A DNA stretch of 64,000 nucleotides from Lewinellaceae bacterium. Lineage in GTDB: Bacteria; Bacteroidota; Bacteroidia; Chitinophagales; Saprospiraceae. The DNA is taken from NCBI GenBank assembly GCA_020636275.1, contig JACJYD010000001.1:1936001-2000000 (forward strand), read 5' to 3'. Position 1 is the stretch's first letter. Each line of letters starts with the position of its first letter. The translations under genes were made by a program, and so were the position numbers. Of the stretch, positions 17,401 to 28,300 are shown one piece after another. The notes beneath the pieces were generated by a model. The model saw only the letters and a list, made by a program, of their open reading frames with translations. It was not told the origin of the DNA and did no database searches.

Positions 17401-20400
17401 TTTGAAGGAACAAAAAAATATCAGGCCCAATTCAAGCCTTATTCCGTCGCTACGCACAATTGTAATATCCAATTGTTACAGCCACGCAAAGAGGCGCTCT
17501 TCGGCGTATTCATCGTAACCGAAAATGAAGCGCTGAGCATTCAGTACGAACGCAATGAAATTGACCCACGCATAGCCCATTCGCTCAATACCCGGATCGA
17601 TGATCTGGGCAATATTTTGGAATCTGCAGCAGTGGTATATCCGAGGCAGCAGGTAAATACTGCACTCCCCGCCGAAACGCAGGCTGAGCAGGCCAAGCTG
17701 TTGCTCACCTATACCCGCAACCAATTCACTAATGATGTCATACTGGATCATGCCTACCGATTGCGACTGGCGTCTGAATCGGAGACTTTCGAGATTTCGG
17801 GGGTAGAAAAATCAGGCGTTTTGTATCAATTGGATGACCTTGGTGATTTACTTGACAGCGCGAGTACCCTCATTGAATACCATCAATCTCCGACTCCTGG
17901 AAATACCGAACGCCGAAAGATCGAACATGTCCGCACTATCTTCTGCAAGGACGACCTTTCCGGCCCCTTAAGCCTGCATGCACTGGAACCTGTCGGCATG
18001 CCCTATGAAAGCTATCAACTGGCCTATACACTAGGATTGTTTGATAGTATTTTTGGAGGAAAAGTAGCCTATAATGATGTCAATATGCAGAAGGGCCGCT
18101 TCGTCCATAGCGAAGGGGATGGCAACTGGTGGATACGTTCCGGTATGGTTCATTATTACGACAGTGGTTTGGGCGAGGACATCAACACGGCAAAGCAACG
18201 GTTTTACTCACCCCTTGCATTTGAAGATCCTTTTGCCACAATTGCAAAAGTCAATTATTACAAGGACTATTTTCTTTTTATCCAGAAAACCGAGGATGCA
18301 TTAGCCAACAAGGTTAAGATAGAGCAATTCAATTTCAGAGCGCTGGGTCCACAGGTAATTCGGGATATCAATGACAATTTATCGGCGGTCCTGATCGATG
18401 AATTAGGGCTGGTTAAAGCCTCTGCCATTCTAGGCAAGGACCTGGACGGAGATGGCGTGGTCGAATTGGATCTAACTGATAGCCTGGCTGGTCTGCAGGA
18501 AACCACTGAGCATGAAACAACGGCTATCCAGGCTTTTTTCACAACAGAAGACTCAAACGAACTGGATACAATTGGCCGAACCTTATTACAACAGGCCACC
18601 GGACGTTTTTTATATGATTTTGATGTTTACCAAAATACGGGAAAACCCGTAGTGGTAGCCGGTATTAACCGGGAGACCCACCATCATCACCTGAATGCCA
18701 ACCAGAGTACCAAGATCCAATTGGGCTTTGAATATTCTGACGGTTTGGGCAATGTGGTTATGGTAAAAGCCCAGGCAGAGCCGGGAACGGCCAAAAAATT
18801 GAGCTACCAAACTGATGGATCTTATTCTGTTGATGAAATAGATACGGGCAATGATTTCTCGCCCCCACGCTTGCGGTGGATAGGAAATGGCCGGACGATC
18901 CTCAATAACAAAGGTAACCCGGTTAAACAATACGAGCCATTCTTTTCCGTAACGCCGCATTTTGAGGATGCCCCCGAGTTAGTTGAGACAGGTGTAACGC
19001 CTATTCTTTATTATGATGCGCTGGGTAGAAATATTAGAACAGAATTACCAAATGGGACCTTTAGCAAGGTCGAATTCGATGCCTGGCAGCAACGTAGTTT
19101 TGATCCGAATGATACGGTGAGGGACAGCCAATGGTATGCAGATCGCAACAGCCCCGATCCGGCTTCAGCAACTCCTACCGACAAAGAAGAACTTGCTGCC
19201 TGGAAAGCGGCTCACCATCATGGCACGCCTTCTCAAGTGCACCTGGATACACTGGGCCGGCCCATACTAAGCATTGAGCATAATAGGGATCTGAACGGAA
19301 TAGATGAATACTTCCAGACGAGAATTGAACTCGACATAGAAGGCAATGCCCGTGCAGTAATCGATGCCCGCGGTAATACCGTCATGGCATACCAGTACGA
19401 TATGCTTGGCCATCGAGTGCTTCAAAACAGCATGGATTCCGGTATTCGATGGATGCTGAACAATGTGTTGGGCCTCCCCGTGATAAAATGGGATAGCCGA
19501 GGCCATGTATTTTCCTTCAATTATGACATTTTGCATCGTCCTTTAGAGGCAAAAGTGGAAGGGGGTGATGGAGGCGATCCTCTGAACAATGTCTATGAAA
19601 AAGCGATCTACGGGGAAACCCGGGCCAATGCAAAACAATTAAACCTGAGGGGGCAATTGGTCGAGCAATACGATACGGCCGGGAAAGTTGAGGTAGAAGC
19701 CTATGACATCAAAGGCGCCCCCCTAAAAAGTTTCCGGCAATTTGCGATAGACTACAAATCGATTTCCGACTGGGTAGGCAATTTGAATGCAAATCTTGAA
19801 ACAGAAAAGTATGCCACCGAACTAAAATACGACGCACTTGGGCGGGTCATTGAGTCCATCACTCCGGATGGAAGCATCACTGAACCCGGCTACAATGAAG
19901 CGAATCTGCTCGAAACGGTGAAAGTCACCCAAAACGGCAATGCCAGGCTCTTTGTCAAGAATATTGATTATGATGAAAAAGGCCAACGACAAAGCATCAC
20001 CTATGGAAATGATGTGAAGACCAGGTATACCTATGACCCACAAACCTTTCGCCTGATCCATCTCGAATCATTGTTCCCCGCTGGAGGGGGTGCAGGAGGT
20101 GGAAAATTACAAGACCTCTACTACACTTACGATCCAGTAGGCAACATCTCGGAAATTGAAGACACCAGTGTCCCCACCAAGTTCTTTAACGGTCAAAAGA
20201 TCTCTGGAAAAAGCAATTACCGCTATGATGCACTCTACCGGCTTATCCAGGCTGAAGGTAGAGAACATGCTGCCCAGGTTAACCACGGACCAACCGACAT
20301 TTGGCAGGACCTGCCTTTTCTCAAGCAATACAGCCCCGGCGACGATTTGGTGTGGCGAAACTACACCCAACGTTATCAGTACGATGCGGTAGGGAACATT

Positions 20401-22263
20401 CTCGAAATGCGCCATGTGGCCAGTGGAGGGAACTGGACACGTACCTATGACTACAAAACGCAAAATAATCGGCTGAAAACAACTACGGTTGGTTCCCTGG
20501 TTTACAATTATCCCCACCATACAGCTCATGGGTTCTTCACAGCCATGCCACACCTCCAGGTGATGAATTGGAATTTCCGGGATGAACTGCAAGCAGTTGC
20601 TAAACAACAAATGAATACCGGCACACCGGAAACGACTTACTATGTTTACGATAGTAGCGGGCAGCGTGTACGTAAGGTGACCGAAAACCAGGCCCAGGCA
20701 AATAATACCCCTACCAAAAAAGAAGAACGGCTGTACATGGGGGGCATTGAGGTCTATAAAAAACATACAGGAAACCATTCGGGCTTGATCCGCATTACCC
20801 TCCATGTGATGGATGATACCCGACGTATTGCAATGATCGACAAACGGAATGCGGTAAATGATGGGACGGATGCGAAAACGATTCGGTACCAATTGGGGAA
20901 TCACTTGGGTTCAGTGGCTTTAGAGGTAGATGAAAATGCTGACCTCATTTCCTATGAGGAGTATCATCCATATGGCACAACCGCTTACCAGGCGGCTAAT
21001 TCGACGATCAAAACAGCATCAAAAAGGTATCGGTACACGGGCATGGAAAGAGATGAGGAGAGTGGGTTGGCGTATCATGGGGCGAGGTATTATTTGGGAT
21101 GGCTAGGTAGATGGATGAAGCCGGATCCGATTGGGATTGGAGATGGGGTCAATGTTTACAGTTATGTAAAAAATAATCCTAATTCTTTCTCAGACAAGAA
21201 TGGGAATCAAAAAGAGGAAGAAGACAACAAGCAATCTTCAGATAGCACGGAAGTGCAATACAATTATGTATGGTCTACTGGAGAAGGTTCAGAAAAATTA
21301 ACATTGCCTGAAACATTACCCTATTCAGTAAACGTAACGGATGGCGCTGGAGCTATCGAGAATATAGATGATATTCCGGAACCTCCTATCAATATTGATT
21401 CGTCGGAACTGGAAAACGTCAAAGAACAGTTAGGCCTATTTATTAGCCAAAATGTTGAATTTGATATTACTTTTTCGATGGGTGTAAATACATACATATC
21501 AAGTGAATCAAGATCTACTTATATCGCTAACCTAAATCAAGTAAGTAGTGAAGCAGAAGTTTTTCTAGCCCAAAACAAAAACGTCACAATGGATGATATT
21601 TCAAAATTTTTTGATGAAAGAATTACAATAAAAAATAATGTAAAAAAAAGTCAAAATTATGCATCTGAGGCATTTGCAGAATTATTCGATGAAGTCTTAT
21701 CTAGTAATGCGAAGATGAGAGAGGCAGGTTTTGACCCTTCGACTCCTGAAGGAAGAGTAAATTACTATGTTGAAAAAGAGGGACTGAGCCTTGAAGTAGC
21801 AAAGAAAAGGGTCATTTCAAGTAGCGGGAAGTCCAATAATATTTTAAAAATTTTAGCAAATCCAAATGTAAAATTAGCAGGAGGTGCCCTGGCTGCTTTA
21901 TCAGTAGGAGAAAGTATATACAAAATTTCAGAGGCACCTGTAAACCAAAAATTCGAAACGGCTGGAAGGGAATTTGGAGCAATGGGCGGAGGTGCGCTAG
22001 GTGCAGAAATGGGAGGAGTGGTTGTTATTGCCTTAGTTGCAAGCGGAGTCCTCACTGGTGGGGTAGGAACAGTTATTGGGTTTATTATTATTGGTGGAGC
22101 AAGTGTAGGAGGAGCAGCAGCTGGAGAATATGTAGGTGGAAAAGTAGGGACATATGTTGATGAGGGACTTTGGTACGTTTCAGGGGAATTTGCAAAAGTT
22201 GAAAGCGCTATAAAAAGGGGATGGATTCCATTTTCAGGAGGGCAATATTGGACTCCTAGGTAA
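14440..22263 (+). CDS. Tc toxin TcB-TcC fusion (SpvB / TcdB / RHS) with variable C-terminal effector
   Basis: 2607 residues, no signal peptide. Residues about 30-330 are the SpvB domain (ISLPKGGGALKGIDEKF, LSYNSGGGNSPFGLGW). About 450-780 hold an FG-GAP-like propeller (DVTGDGQPDIV, DMSGDGLTDIV), matching the TcdB middle region. About 1520-2200 carry YD/RHS repeats, and the RHS core ends with RYRYTGMERDEESGLAYHGA and DPIG (2229-2232) then NVYSYVKNNP, the conserved autoproteolysis region. In Tc toxins TcB and TcC form a cocoon around the toxic C-terminus, which is cleaved inside and passed through the TcA channel. Here both are one polypeptide. Residues about 2255-2607 are the hypervariable effector: AT-rich DNA, unrecognised, with a glycine-zipper segment (GAMGGGALGAEMGG) near the end. 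TcA follows 70 nt downstream. Confidence 0.92.
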   Translation: MDNSNPNRPRPGNSRQDQSNISSLTKENATESNAIQIPEISLPKGGGALKGIDEKFEVNAANGTAGFNIPLPVTSGRNGFSPSLSLSYNSGGGNSPFGLGWSVALPSIQRKTEKRLPRYKDGQKGKEDIFMFTGVEDLVPYLKENSPGNWEPLEGTFGGGQYTVKRYRPRIEDGFAKIERISHPTKRTYWKVTTRDNVATIFGRNANSRIADPDNPSKIFQWLPEFSYDDKGNWIQYEYKAEDLANVPETLYEKNRLSGLAMFSNQYLKRIRYGNHKPYYVDPSIWYDPQPPTDSTHFFEVVFDYGEHDLDGPVPQVSSTDPKWNYRPDAFSFFRSGFEIRTNRLCKRMLMFHHFSDERQLVGYKTDGTAIETPFGENYLVRSLDFEYEPSSINNSGQTEVTYLKSISQSGYIRKADGTYAKKSLPPMEFEYQNLDWNRQVRIVDKENIANAPVGLTNNYQWVDLHGEGISGLLTEQGEGWFYKNNYGDVDDDGQVKFASAKKVAPKPSFNGLSTGVLSLQDLEANGLKQMVVSSPDVRGYFELGEEENWKPFQAFAEVLNINLRDPNIRLIDVTGDGQPDIVMSEENVWIWNEAHGIKGHKPAVQTLKTLDEEQGPAIVFADQEQTIFLADMSGDGLTDIVRIRNGEICYWANLGYGRFSAKISMGNAPIFDYPDLFNPLYLHLADVSGTGATDIIYLGKHKFKAFINLSGNAWSDAHEIDPFFPVDPNARLSVVDLLGTGTSCIVWSSDLPAHAEAPLRYMDLMNSKKPHVLVKYVNNFGKETSVRYRSSTYFYLKDKLAGKPWVTKLPFPVQVVSRLEVVDKVTDVRFTSEYRYCHGYYDHPEREFRGFGKVEQIDTEFYEEWAGNNATGKLEKKEILYQAPTLVKTWYHTGAFLGKEKILDQFKEEYWFEEYNRLFPDAPLSVTDPTLPDSIIKAAEVIQDNTILNNLSTDEWREALRACKGMVIRQEVFTLDGPQVKPPNTDFEGTKKYQAQFKPYSVATHNCNIQLLQPRKEALFGVFIVTENEALSIQYERNEIDPRIAHSLNTRIDDLGNILESAAVVYPRQQVNTALPAETQAEQAKLLLTYTRNQFTNDVILDHAYRLRLASESETFEISGVEKSGVLYQLDDLGDLLDSASTLIEYHQSPTPGNTERRKIEHVRTIFCKDDLSGPLSLHALEPVGMPYESYQLAYTLGLFDSIFGGKVAYNDVNMQKGRFVHSEGDGNWWIRSGMVHYYDSGLGEDINTAKQRFYSPLAFEDPFATIAKVNYYKDYFLFIQKTEDALANKVKIEQFNFRALGPQVIRDINDNLSAVLIDELGLVKASAILGKDLDGDGVVELDLTDSLAGLQETTEHETTAIQAFFTTEDSNELDTIGRTLLQQATGRFLYDFDVYQNTGKPVVVAGINRETHHHHLNANQSTKIQLGFEYSDGLGNVVMVKAQAEPGTAKKLSYQTDGSYSVDEIDTGNDFSPPRLRWIGNGRTILNNKGNPVKQYEPFFSVTPHFEDAPELVETGVTPILYYDALGRNIRTELPNGTFSKVEFDAWQQRSFDPNDTVRDSQWYADRNSPDPASATPTDKEELAAWKAAHHHGTPSQVHLDTLGRPILSIEHNRDLNGIDEYFQTRIELDIEGNARAVIDARGNTVMAYQYDMLGHRVLQNSMDSGIRWMLNNVLGLPVIKWDSRGHVFSFNYDILHRPLEAKVEGGDGGDPLNNVYEKAIYGETRANAKQLNLRGQLVEQYDTAGKVEVEAYDIKGAPLKSFRQFAIDYKSISDWVGNLNANLETEKYATELKYDALGRVIESITPDGSITEPGYNEANLLETVKVTQNGNARLFVKNIDYDEKGQRQSITYGNDVKTRYTYDPQTFRLIHLESLFPAGGGAGGGKLQDLYYTYDPVGNISEIEDTSVPTKFFNGQKISGKSNYRYDALYRLIQAEGREHAAQVNHGPTDIWQDLPFLKQYSPGDDLVWRNYTQRYQYDAVGNILEMRHVASGGNWTRTYDYKTQNNRLKTTTVGSLVYNYPHHTAHGFFTAMPHLQVMNWNFRDELQAVAKQQMNTGTPETTYYVYDSSGQRVRKVTENQAQANNTPTKKEERLYMGGIEVYKKHTGNHSGLIRITLHVMDDTRRIAMIDKRNAVNDGTDAKTIRYQLGNHLGSVALEVDENADLISYEEYHPYGTTAYQAANSTIKTASKRYRYTGMERDEESGLAYHGARYYLGWLGRWMKPDPIGIGDGVNVYSYVKNNPNSFSDKNGNQKEEEDNKQSSDSTEVQYNYVWSTGEGSEKLTLPETLPYSVNVTDGAGAIENIDDIPEPPINIDSSELENVKEQLGLFISQNVEFDITFSMGVNTYISSESRSTYIANLNQVSSEAEVFLAQNKNVTMDDISKFFDERITIKNNVKKSQNYASEAFAELFDEVLSSNAKMREAGFDPSTPEGRVNYYVEKEGLSLEVAKKRVISSSGKSNNILKILANPNVKLAGGALAALSVGESIYKISEAPVNQKFETAGREFGAMGGGALGAEMGGVVVIALVASGVLTGGVGTVIGFIIIGGASVGGAAAGEYVGGKVGTYVDEGLWYVSGEFAKVESAIKRGWIPFSGGQYWTPR

Positions 22264-22333
22264 GGGAGTTGGAGATTTGAAAGCCATAATGTAGATGACT
22301 AATTGCAATATTAAAATAAAAAACCCATAAGCT

Positions 22334-25300
22334 ATGACCCCCAAAAAATTCCAACTCCAAATCCAACTTCTCAATCAAGAGGACCAACCCATTACCCGCC
22401 ACCGTCTAGAAGCCTGGGACCTCGACCAAGGCAAACAAGATGACTTCTTAGGCGAAGCCACTACCAATGAGGAAGGCAAATGCACCATCCGCTTTGGTCT
22501 GGATCGTGCTAATGATAGAGGGGAAAAACGGCCGGATGTATATTTTAAGGTCTTTGATGGTGAGAAATTGATCTACAATACCAGGGAGGATGTAATCTAT
22601 TGGGGGCTTAATGTTTCCAAGCTGGACGTTGTGATCAGAATTCCAGGAGAAGGAGTTACATTTCCCGTTCCAAATGTACCGATTAAGATACAAGACTTAA
22701 AAACAGAATTGGGAAACCTGGGAACCATTGGATTTAGCACTAAAGCCTATATTGAAAATAGATTAAACAACAATTTAAAGGATCGGATCAAAGGGCAATT
22801 ACCCATCGATGGGCCAAGTGTCGAACGATTTTTGGAAAAACTGGACATCGATTTTCGGGTATGGCAGGACCGGTCGCTAAAGGAAGTAGTGGAAGAATTG
22901 GTCGTCCCGGAGCTACAAAAGGATGAAGTGCTCAACAAGCAATTTTCAGGAGCAGTTGCAGCAGAAAACATTATTGAAACTACCAATTTATCTGAGCTCC
23001 TGCAGTTAGATCTTCCATTAAAAGAACACCCTTTATTTTCAGAGGAGGTTCGCCGGATCAAGAACTATACGATTGCTCATATTGCAGGGCTTCCTGATGA
23101 AACCGCAGATGCTATCCACTCCCAAGGGGTCAAATGGGAAGACGCCACCCAAAATCAATGGGATGCATTGGAAGAAAAAGGGATTATTAGTGGAGAAGAA
23201 AAGACCGGCTTGCAGAAGGCCTTCGGTTTTTCTAAGATAACAGGCAATAACTTTGCACTGACCAAAATCCTCGCAGAAGAGAAAAATATTATTACCCCGA
23301 AAGATTTGGCTCAGCTGGAAAGGGAAGACTGGCAGCGTGTTCTGGAGAAAGCTGGAAATGAAGTGCCGGGTAAAGAAAGCCCGGAAGAATACGTAGATAA
23401 TATCATTCTCACCGTTCAGCGGAATTTCCCTTCTCATTTTCTTTTACTACGTGCTGTTAATACCGATAAAAAGAGGTTTGAACCGGCTAAAAAGCTCACC
23501 CGGCTTTATAAGCTTAACCCGGAGTTGATAAAGGATGGAAAAGCAAATAATGTCAACTGGGGCAATATTTCTGGGGAAGATCAAAAAACACTCAAGGTGG
23601 AATTGGACGCTCTCAAAAGACTGTCCAATACCTACCGATATTTAGGGACAGAAAAGGTCATAAATGATTCATCCCTTACTCCGGCCCAAAAGGCAAAAGC
23701 TCTTGGAGATAAAGTGGCATTGTTGAACACATTTTACGAAAATAATGAAAACTTTGATTTAAAAAGAGCCCAACTATTAAGCAAGGCGGAACTGGAAGAA
23801 AACCTGAACTGGCGTGATATCCCCGCCGAAGAACAGGATGGAGTGAAACAGCAACTCAGGGCTTACCAACGTACCCTCTTTCTGGCTACTTCTCCGGAAA
23901 TCAGCCAATCTTTGTTGGAGGAGGGATTCGATTCTGCGCATTCCATAGCCAACCTAACGCAAAAGCAATTTGAGAAACAATCGGGCCTTGAACCTCAATT
24001 GGCCCTGGCTGTGTATCAAAATGCTCAGGATACCAAAATTTGGGTAACTCAAATTGAATCCGCATTTCGGGAAATCCAATGGAATCTAAATTATGGGATA
24101 AATGTAGATAACACTGCAATTCCGGCCCTTTGGAACGATCTGAAGGATATCGATGGATATGATGATCTGTTTGGTTCGCAGAACTATTGCGATTGTCCTC
24201 CATGCCGGTCTGTTCTAAGTCCTTCCGCCTACTTTGTTGACCTGATGTACTTCATCGAAAAGAATATTCTCGACAATATTGACGCTACTCAGCACGACCA
24301 CCCGCTTTTTCTGAAGAGGAGGAGGCCGGATTTGTGGAATTGTCCCTTGACTTGTGAGAATACCTTTAAAATGCAGCCCACGCTTAATATCGTCAACCAT
24401 ATTTTGCAGGCCTTTCTGGAAGAGGTTACCGGAAGCTCCGATATCTATGAGTTCCTGAAAAGTCAAAATATTTCATTTCACCTGCCTTTCAATCTACCAT
24501 TCGAAGAGCTGAAGATCTATCTCAAACACTTCAAGCTAAAACTATTCGACCTATATAAAACAGCCCATGCCGATGCCAATGAAATCCAGCTTTCTTACCT
24601 GGAGCTTTCGGCAGAAGAGAAGAAAATAATTGTAACGAATGCAACCTCGGCAAGAAAAAGATACGGCGATCCGGACAATCTGGACAAAATGAATGTCTCT
24701 GACTTCATGAAATATACCAGGCTTGACCGGAAACAGGTAGGTACATTGATCAAACTCGATTTCATTACAAACGCACAAACCATCCACATTGAAAAGGTTC
24801 CCGTTGATAATGATATACAGCGATTTGAAGAATTTCTCGTTGACCTGACCGATGAGGTATTGGTTCGAATTCACCGGCTTATTCGCCTGTGGTACAAACT
24901 GCCGTGGTCCTTGAAAGAATTGGATATCCTGGTCAAAAGCCTCAAGGCAGCCGGTATTGGAGATGATGCTGCAAATCCTCTCAATACAGAACTGTTGCGG
25001 GGGATCGCAAGGCTGCGAATCATCCAGGATAACCTTGAACTCTCTACAGAGGAGTTGTGCGGTATCGTGCATCAAATTCCCGACACCTCGGTCCGAAGCA
25101 AAACGCAAACAGTTCCATTCTCCGAAGAAAAATACGAAGAAGCTGTCCCTGGATTGTTTATCCGTTCGTTCAATCCCGACGAGCTATTTGGCCAAAACCA
25201 GACGCAGTGTGATTTTTACCATCCTGAATTTGATTCCGGTGGTAACCCCAATCCCCCGGACGCCAAAATGCCTATCCTGATAGGCGGACTAGGCGTAACA

Positions 25301-28300
25301 GAATCTGAGTTGTTGGAGCTTTTTGTTTTTATGAATTCCGAATTGGGCTTTGGCAGCAATGGTATTTGCACCCTTAATAAAGAAAAAGTATCCCACCTCT
25401 GGAGACACGCGGCAGTTGCGAAAGGCTTGAAACTAACCATCGCTGAATTTATCAAACTGGTCAAACTTTCTGTTACCGGACAAGGCACTTCTTTCCTTTC
25501 CAACCTTGATCAGGTAGAGCGGATTATCCGGGTGCATCAAAGTATTGAGGATTCTCCATTCAATATTGAAGAGACTAGATTTATTTTACTTGGTGAGGAA
25601 AGTCAGGACACGATTTATGAGACAACCAATGAACAGATCGTCGGACAGGTAAGAAGGGTGCAGGAAGCAGGATTACTGCTGATGGATCATCGCGATCTGA
25701 CAGCTATCAACGGTATCCCGGAAAAAGAAGCAAACGATTTGGTCGCTGAATTGGCAAACCAGAGTGTTCTTTCCTACGATGCAAACCGAAAAAAGTACTT
25801 TTTTCCTAATAGCACCCGGTTAACCGAAACAGAATTGGATTCCTTCATCTCCACTATTTTGAATCCTGCCACCCAGCAAATTTTTTCAGATAAAAAAACA
25901 AAGTTATTAGCACAATCCAATCAGCACCATTTTTCAGAAATGGTCCGATTTTCGTTGGGCAATGTCTATAATAAACCCCCTAAATACGTAGCTGAGCTTG
26001 AGTCTTTCGTTCAGGCTGACATAACGGACGTTTCTTTTCTGAATGGCCTAAGTACGGAGCTGACGGAAGAAGGTGAGGTGGTTTCGCCCCCGGACCTGGA
26101 ATCTCTACTCCATCTTTTTAATGAGACTGACCGCCTTGCTTTACTGTTTGGCACCCTGAAAATGGAGGAGACCCACTTAGAATTCATCGCAACAAATCCA
26201 AATTTGTTCGGTATTAGCGATGTCAAAAACCTGAAACTGGAGGATATTTTTAGCCTGGTCAAATACAAATCCTGGCTTGACAAAAAAGAGGAAGGCCCAA
26301 AGAGAATCCACACCTTATTAAGCGCTTTCGGTATGGGTGCCCTAGCCGATTCTGAGTTTGAAATGATTTCGGATCTTACTGAATTGGATAAGACCCTGGT
26401 TCAAAGCACCTATAATGCGTTGAGCCTCCCTGGTATTGCTATTGAAGCCCTGGAAAAGACAAGGGCCGCCTCGGAAGTTAATATGGTCCTTGGGGTTCAT
26501 GGTCATTTTTTCTCAAAGGTGTTTTCAACAGACTATGCTGATCTTGCTCTTGGGCGAGATATGTTATTGGCTGCTTTTAAAGCCAAATACTCAAAGGAAG
26601 AAGAATGGGAGAAGATATATGAGCCCTATTTGGATAAGCTCAATGGAATAAAGCGGGATGCGTTGTGCGGATACATATTGTCCAATGAAGAGGAGTATAA
26701 ATTCAGCGATACTAATGAAATTTATGCCTTTCTTTTGATCGATCCCGAAATAAGCGGCTGTGCCAGAATCTCGAAAGTGAAAGCGCTCACACTGAGTGCC
26801 CAATTATTTGTGCATCGCGTGATCATGAACCTGGAGCAAAGTCAGGATGGAACCTTCCGGGCCTTTCTCCCTCCTGCTGCGGCCAGGCAATGGATCTGGA
26901 GGAAAAATTACAGGGTATGGGAAGCTAACCGGAAAGTATTCCTTTGGCCGGAAAACTGGATTGAACCAGAACTTAGAGATAACAAGTCGCCCATTTTTGA
27001 AGAACTGGAAGATGAGATCCTTCAGGAAAAAATTACCGAACCTGCGGCAGAGAAGGCTTATAAGATATATTTGAACAAGCTTTTGGATCACAGCAAATTA
27101 ACGATCGCCGGTACTTACTTCCAAAGAGCAGGTGCTTCTACGCCATTTCCGACCTACCATTTGTTTGGCAAAATGCCCACTGATCCTCCCATTTATTATT
27201 ACAGGAAATTATTCGTATTGCCGGACGAAAATGGGGATTTAACCGTAAAGGATTGGACGCCCTGGAAAAAGGTAAAATTGACCATTAATTCTCCTTGGGT
27301 ATCACCCTATTTCTATCTTGGAAAACTTTTCCTGTTCTGGATAGATTTTTCCAGCAGGGAGATTTCCAAGTTCGAGGGAGGAACCTCTGAATTTGAACGA
27401 GTCAAACACAATATTAGTTTCAATTATTCATACCTGGACGACACCGGGGAGTGGATCCAGCCACAACGAATTGATGACTGGTATGGCGATAACGGGGACC
27501 GGGATAATGATCAAATTGAATATTTCCGGAATCTTAAAACCAACAAACGCATCTTTCCAGTCCTGCAACAGGATAAATTATTCTTTTATTATCTGAGAAA
27601 AAATTCAAATGATAATCACTATGGCCGTTATTTATTTTTAGATCTTTTCAGTAATAAACTGATCGATAATACAAATATGAGGTCAGGATGGCCTGAAAAT
27701 CTTGATACGGTAGTTTTAGGAAGGCAACCGATGAGCGACAATTTTCAATTGAAAATTCAGGGTAGTGATAATTTGATTTTTTCGCTAAACCCATTTAATG
27801 AAGCAGATATTGAATTCTTTTCTACCCGGGGAGAAAACCCGTGGGCCCAACCGCTTACAAATTTCTTTTTACGTCCAATAAATTTTAAACTTGATCTTCG
27901 GCAGGTTCACAATGCGCGGAATGAATCTGTTTTCTTGTATGGCGACCAACAGTTCTTAATCCGAAAGTTGGACGACTCTCTGGAAATGACCAGACTTACT
28001 ACTTCCCTTGCCTACCCATTGGGGGAGAAGTTATTTAATGTTGGACTTGATCAATTTTTGCAACTGGAAACCCAATATGAGTTTAAAGAGCCACCATTAG
28101 GCCTTATTTACACAAGCACGCCACAGCAGACATTGTTTGGGCCGGAAGAAAATAACGATCAACTGGATTTCAACGGTGCTTATGGATTGTATTACCGGGA
28201 ACTCTTTTTTCACGCTCCTTTTTTATTAGCGGATCATTTAAACGCAAACCAGAATTTTGCCGAAGCACAAAAATGGTATCATTATATTTTTAACCCTATT

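Noticed and set aside
14440..22263. Contact-dependent RHS or T6SS effector with immunity gene
   Set aside because: SpvB and TcdB regions are present, there is no PAAR or VgrG part, and the next gene is TcA rather than a small immunity gene.
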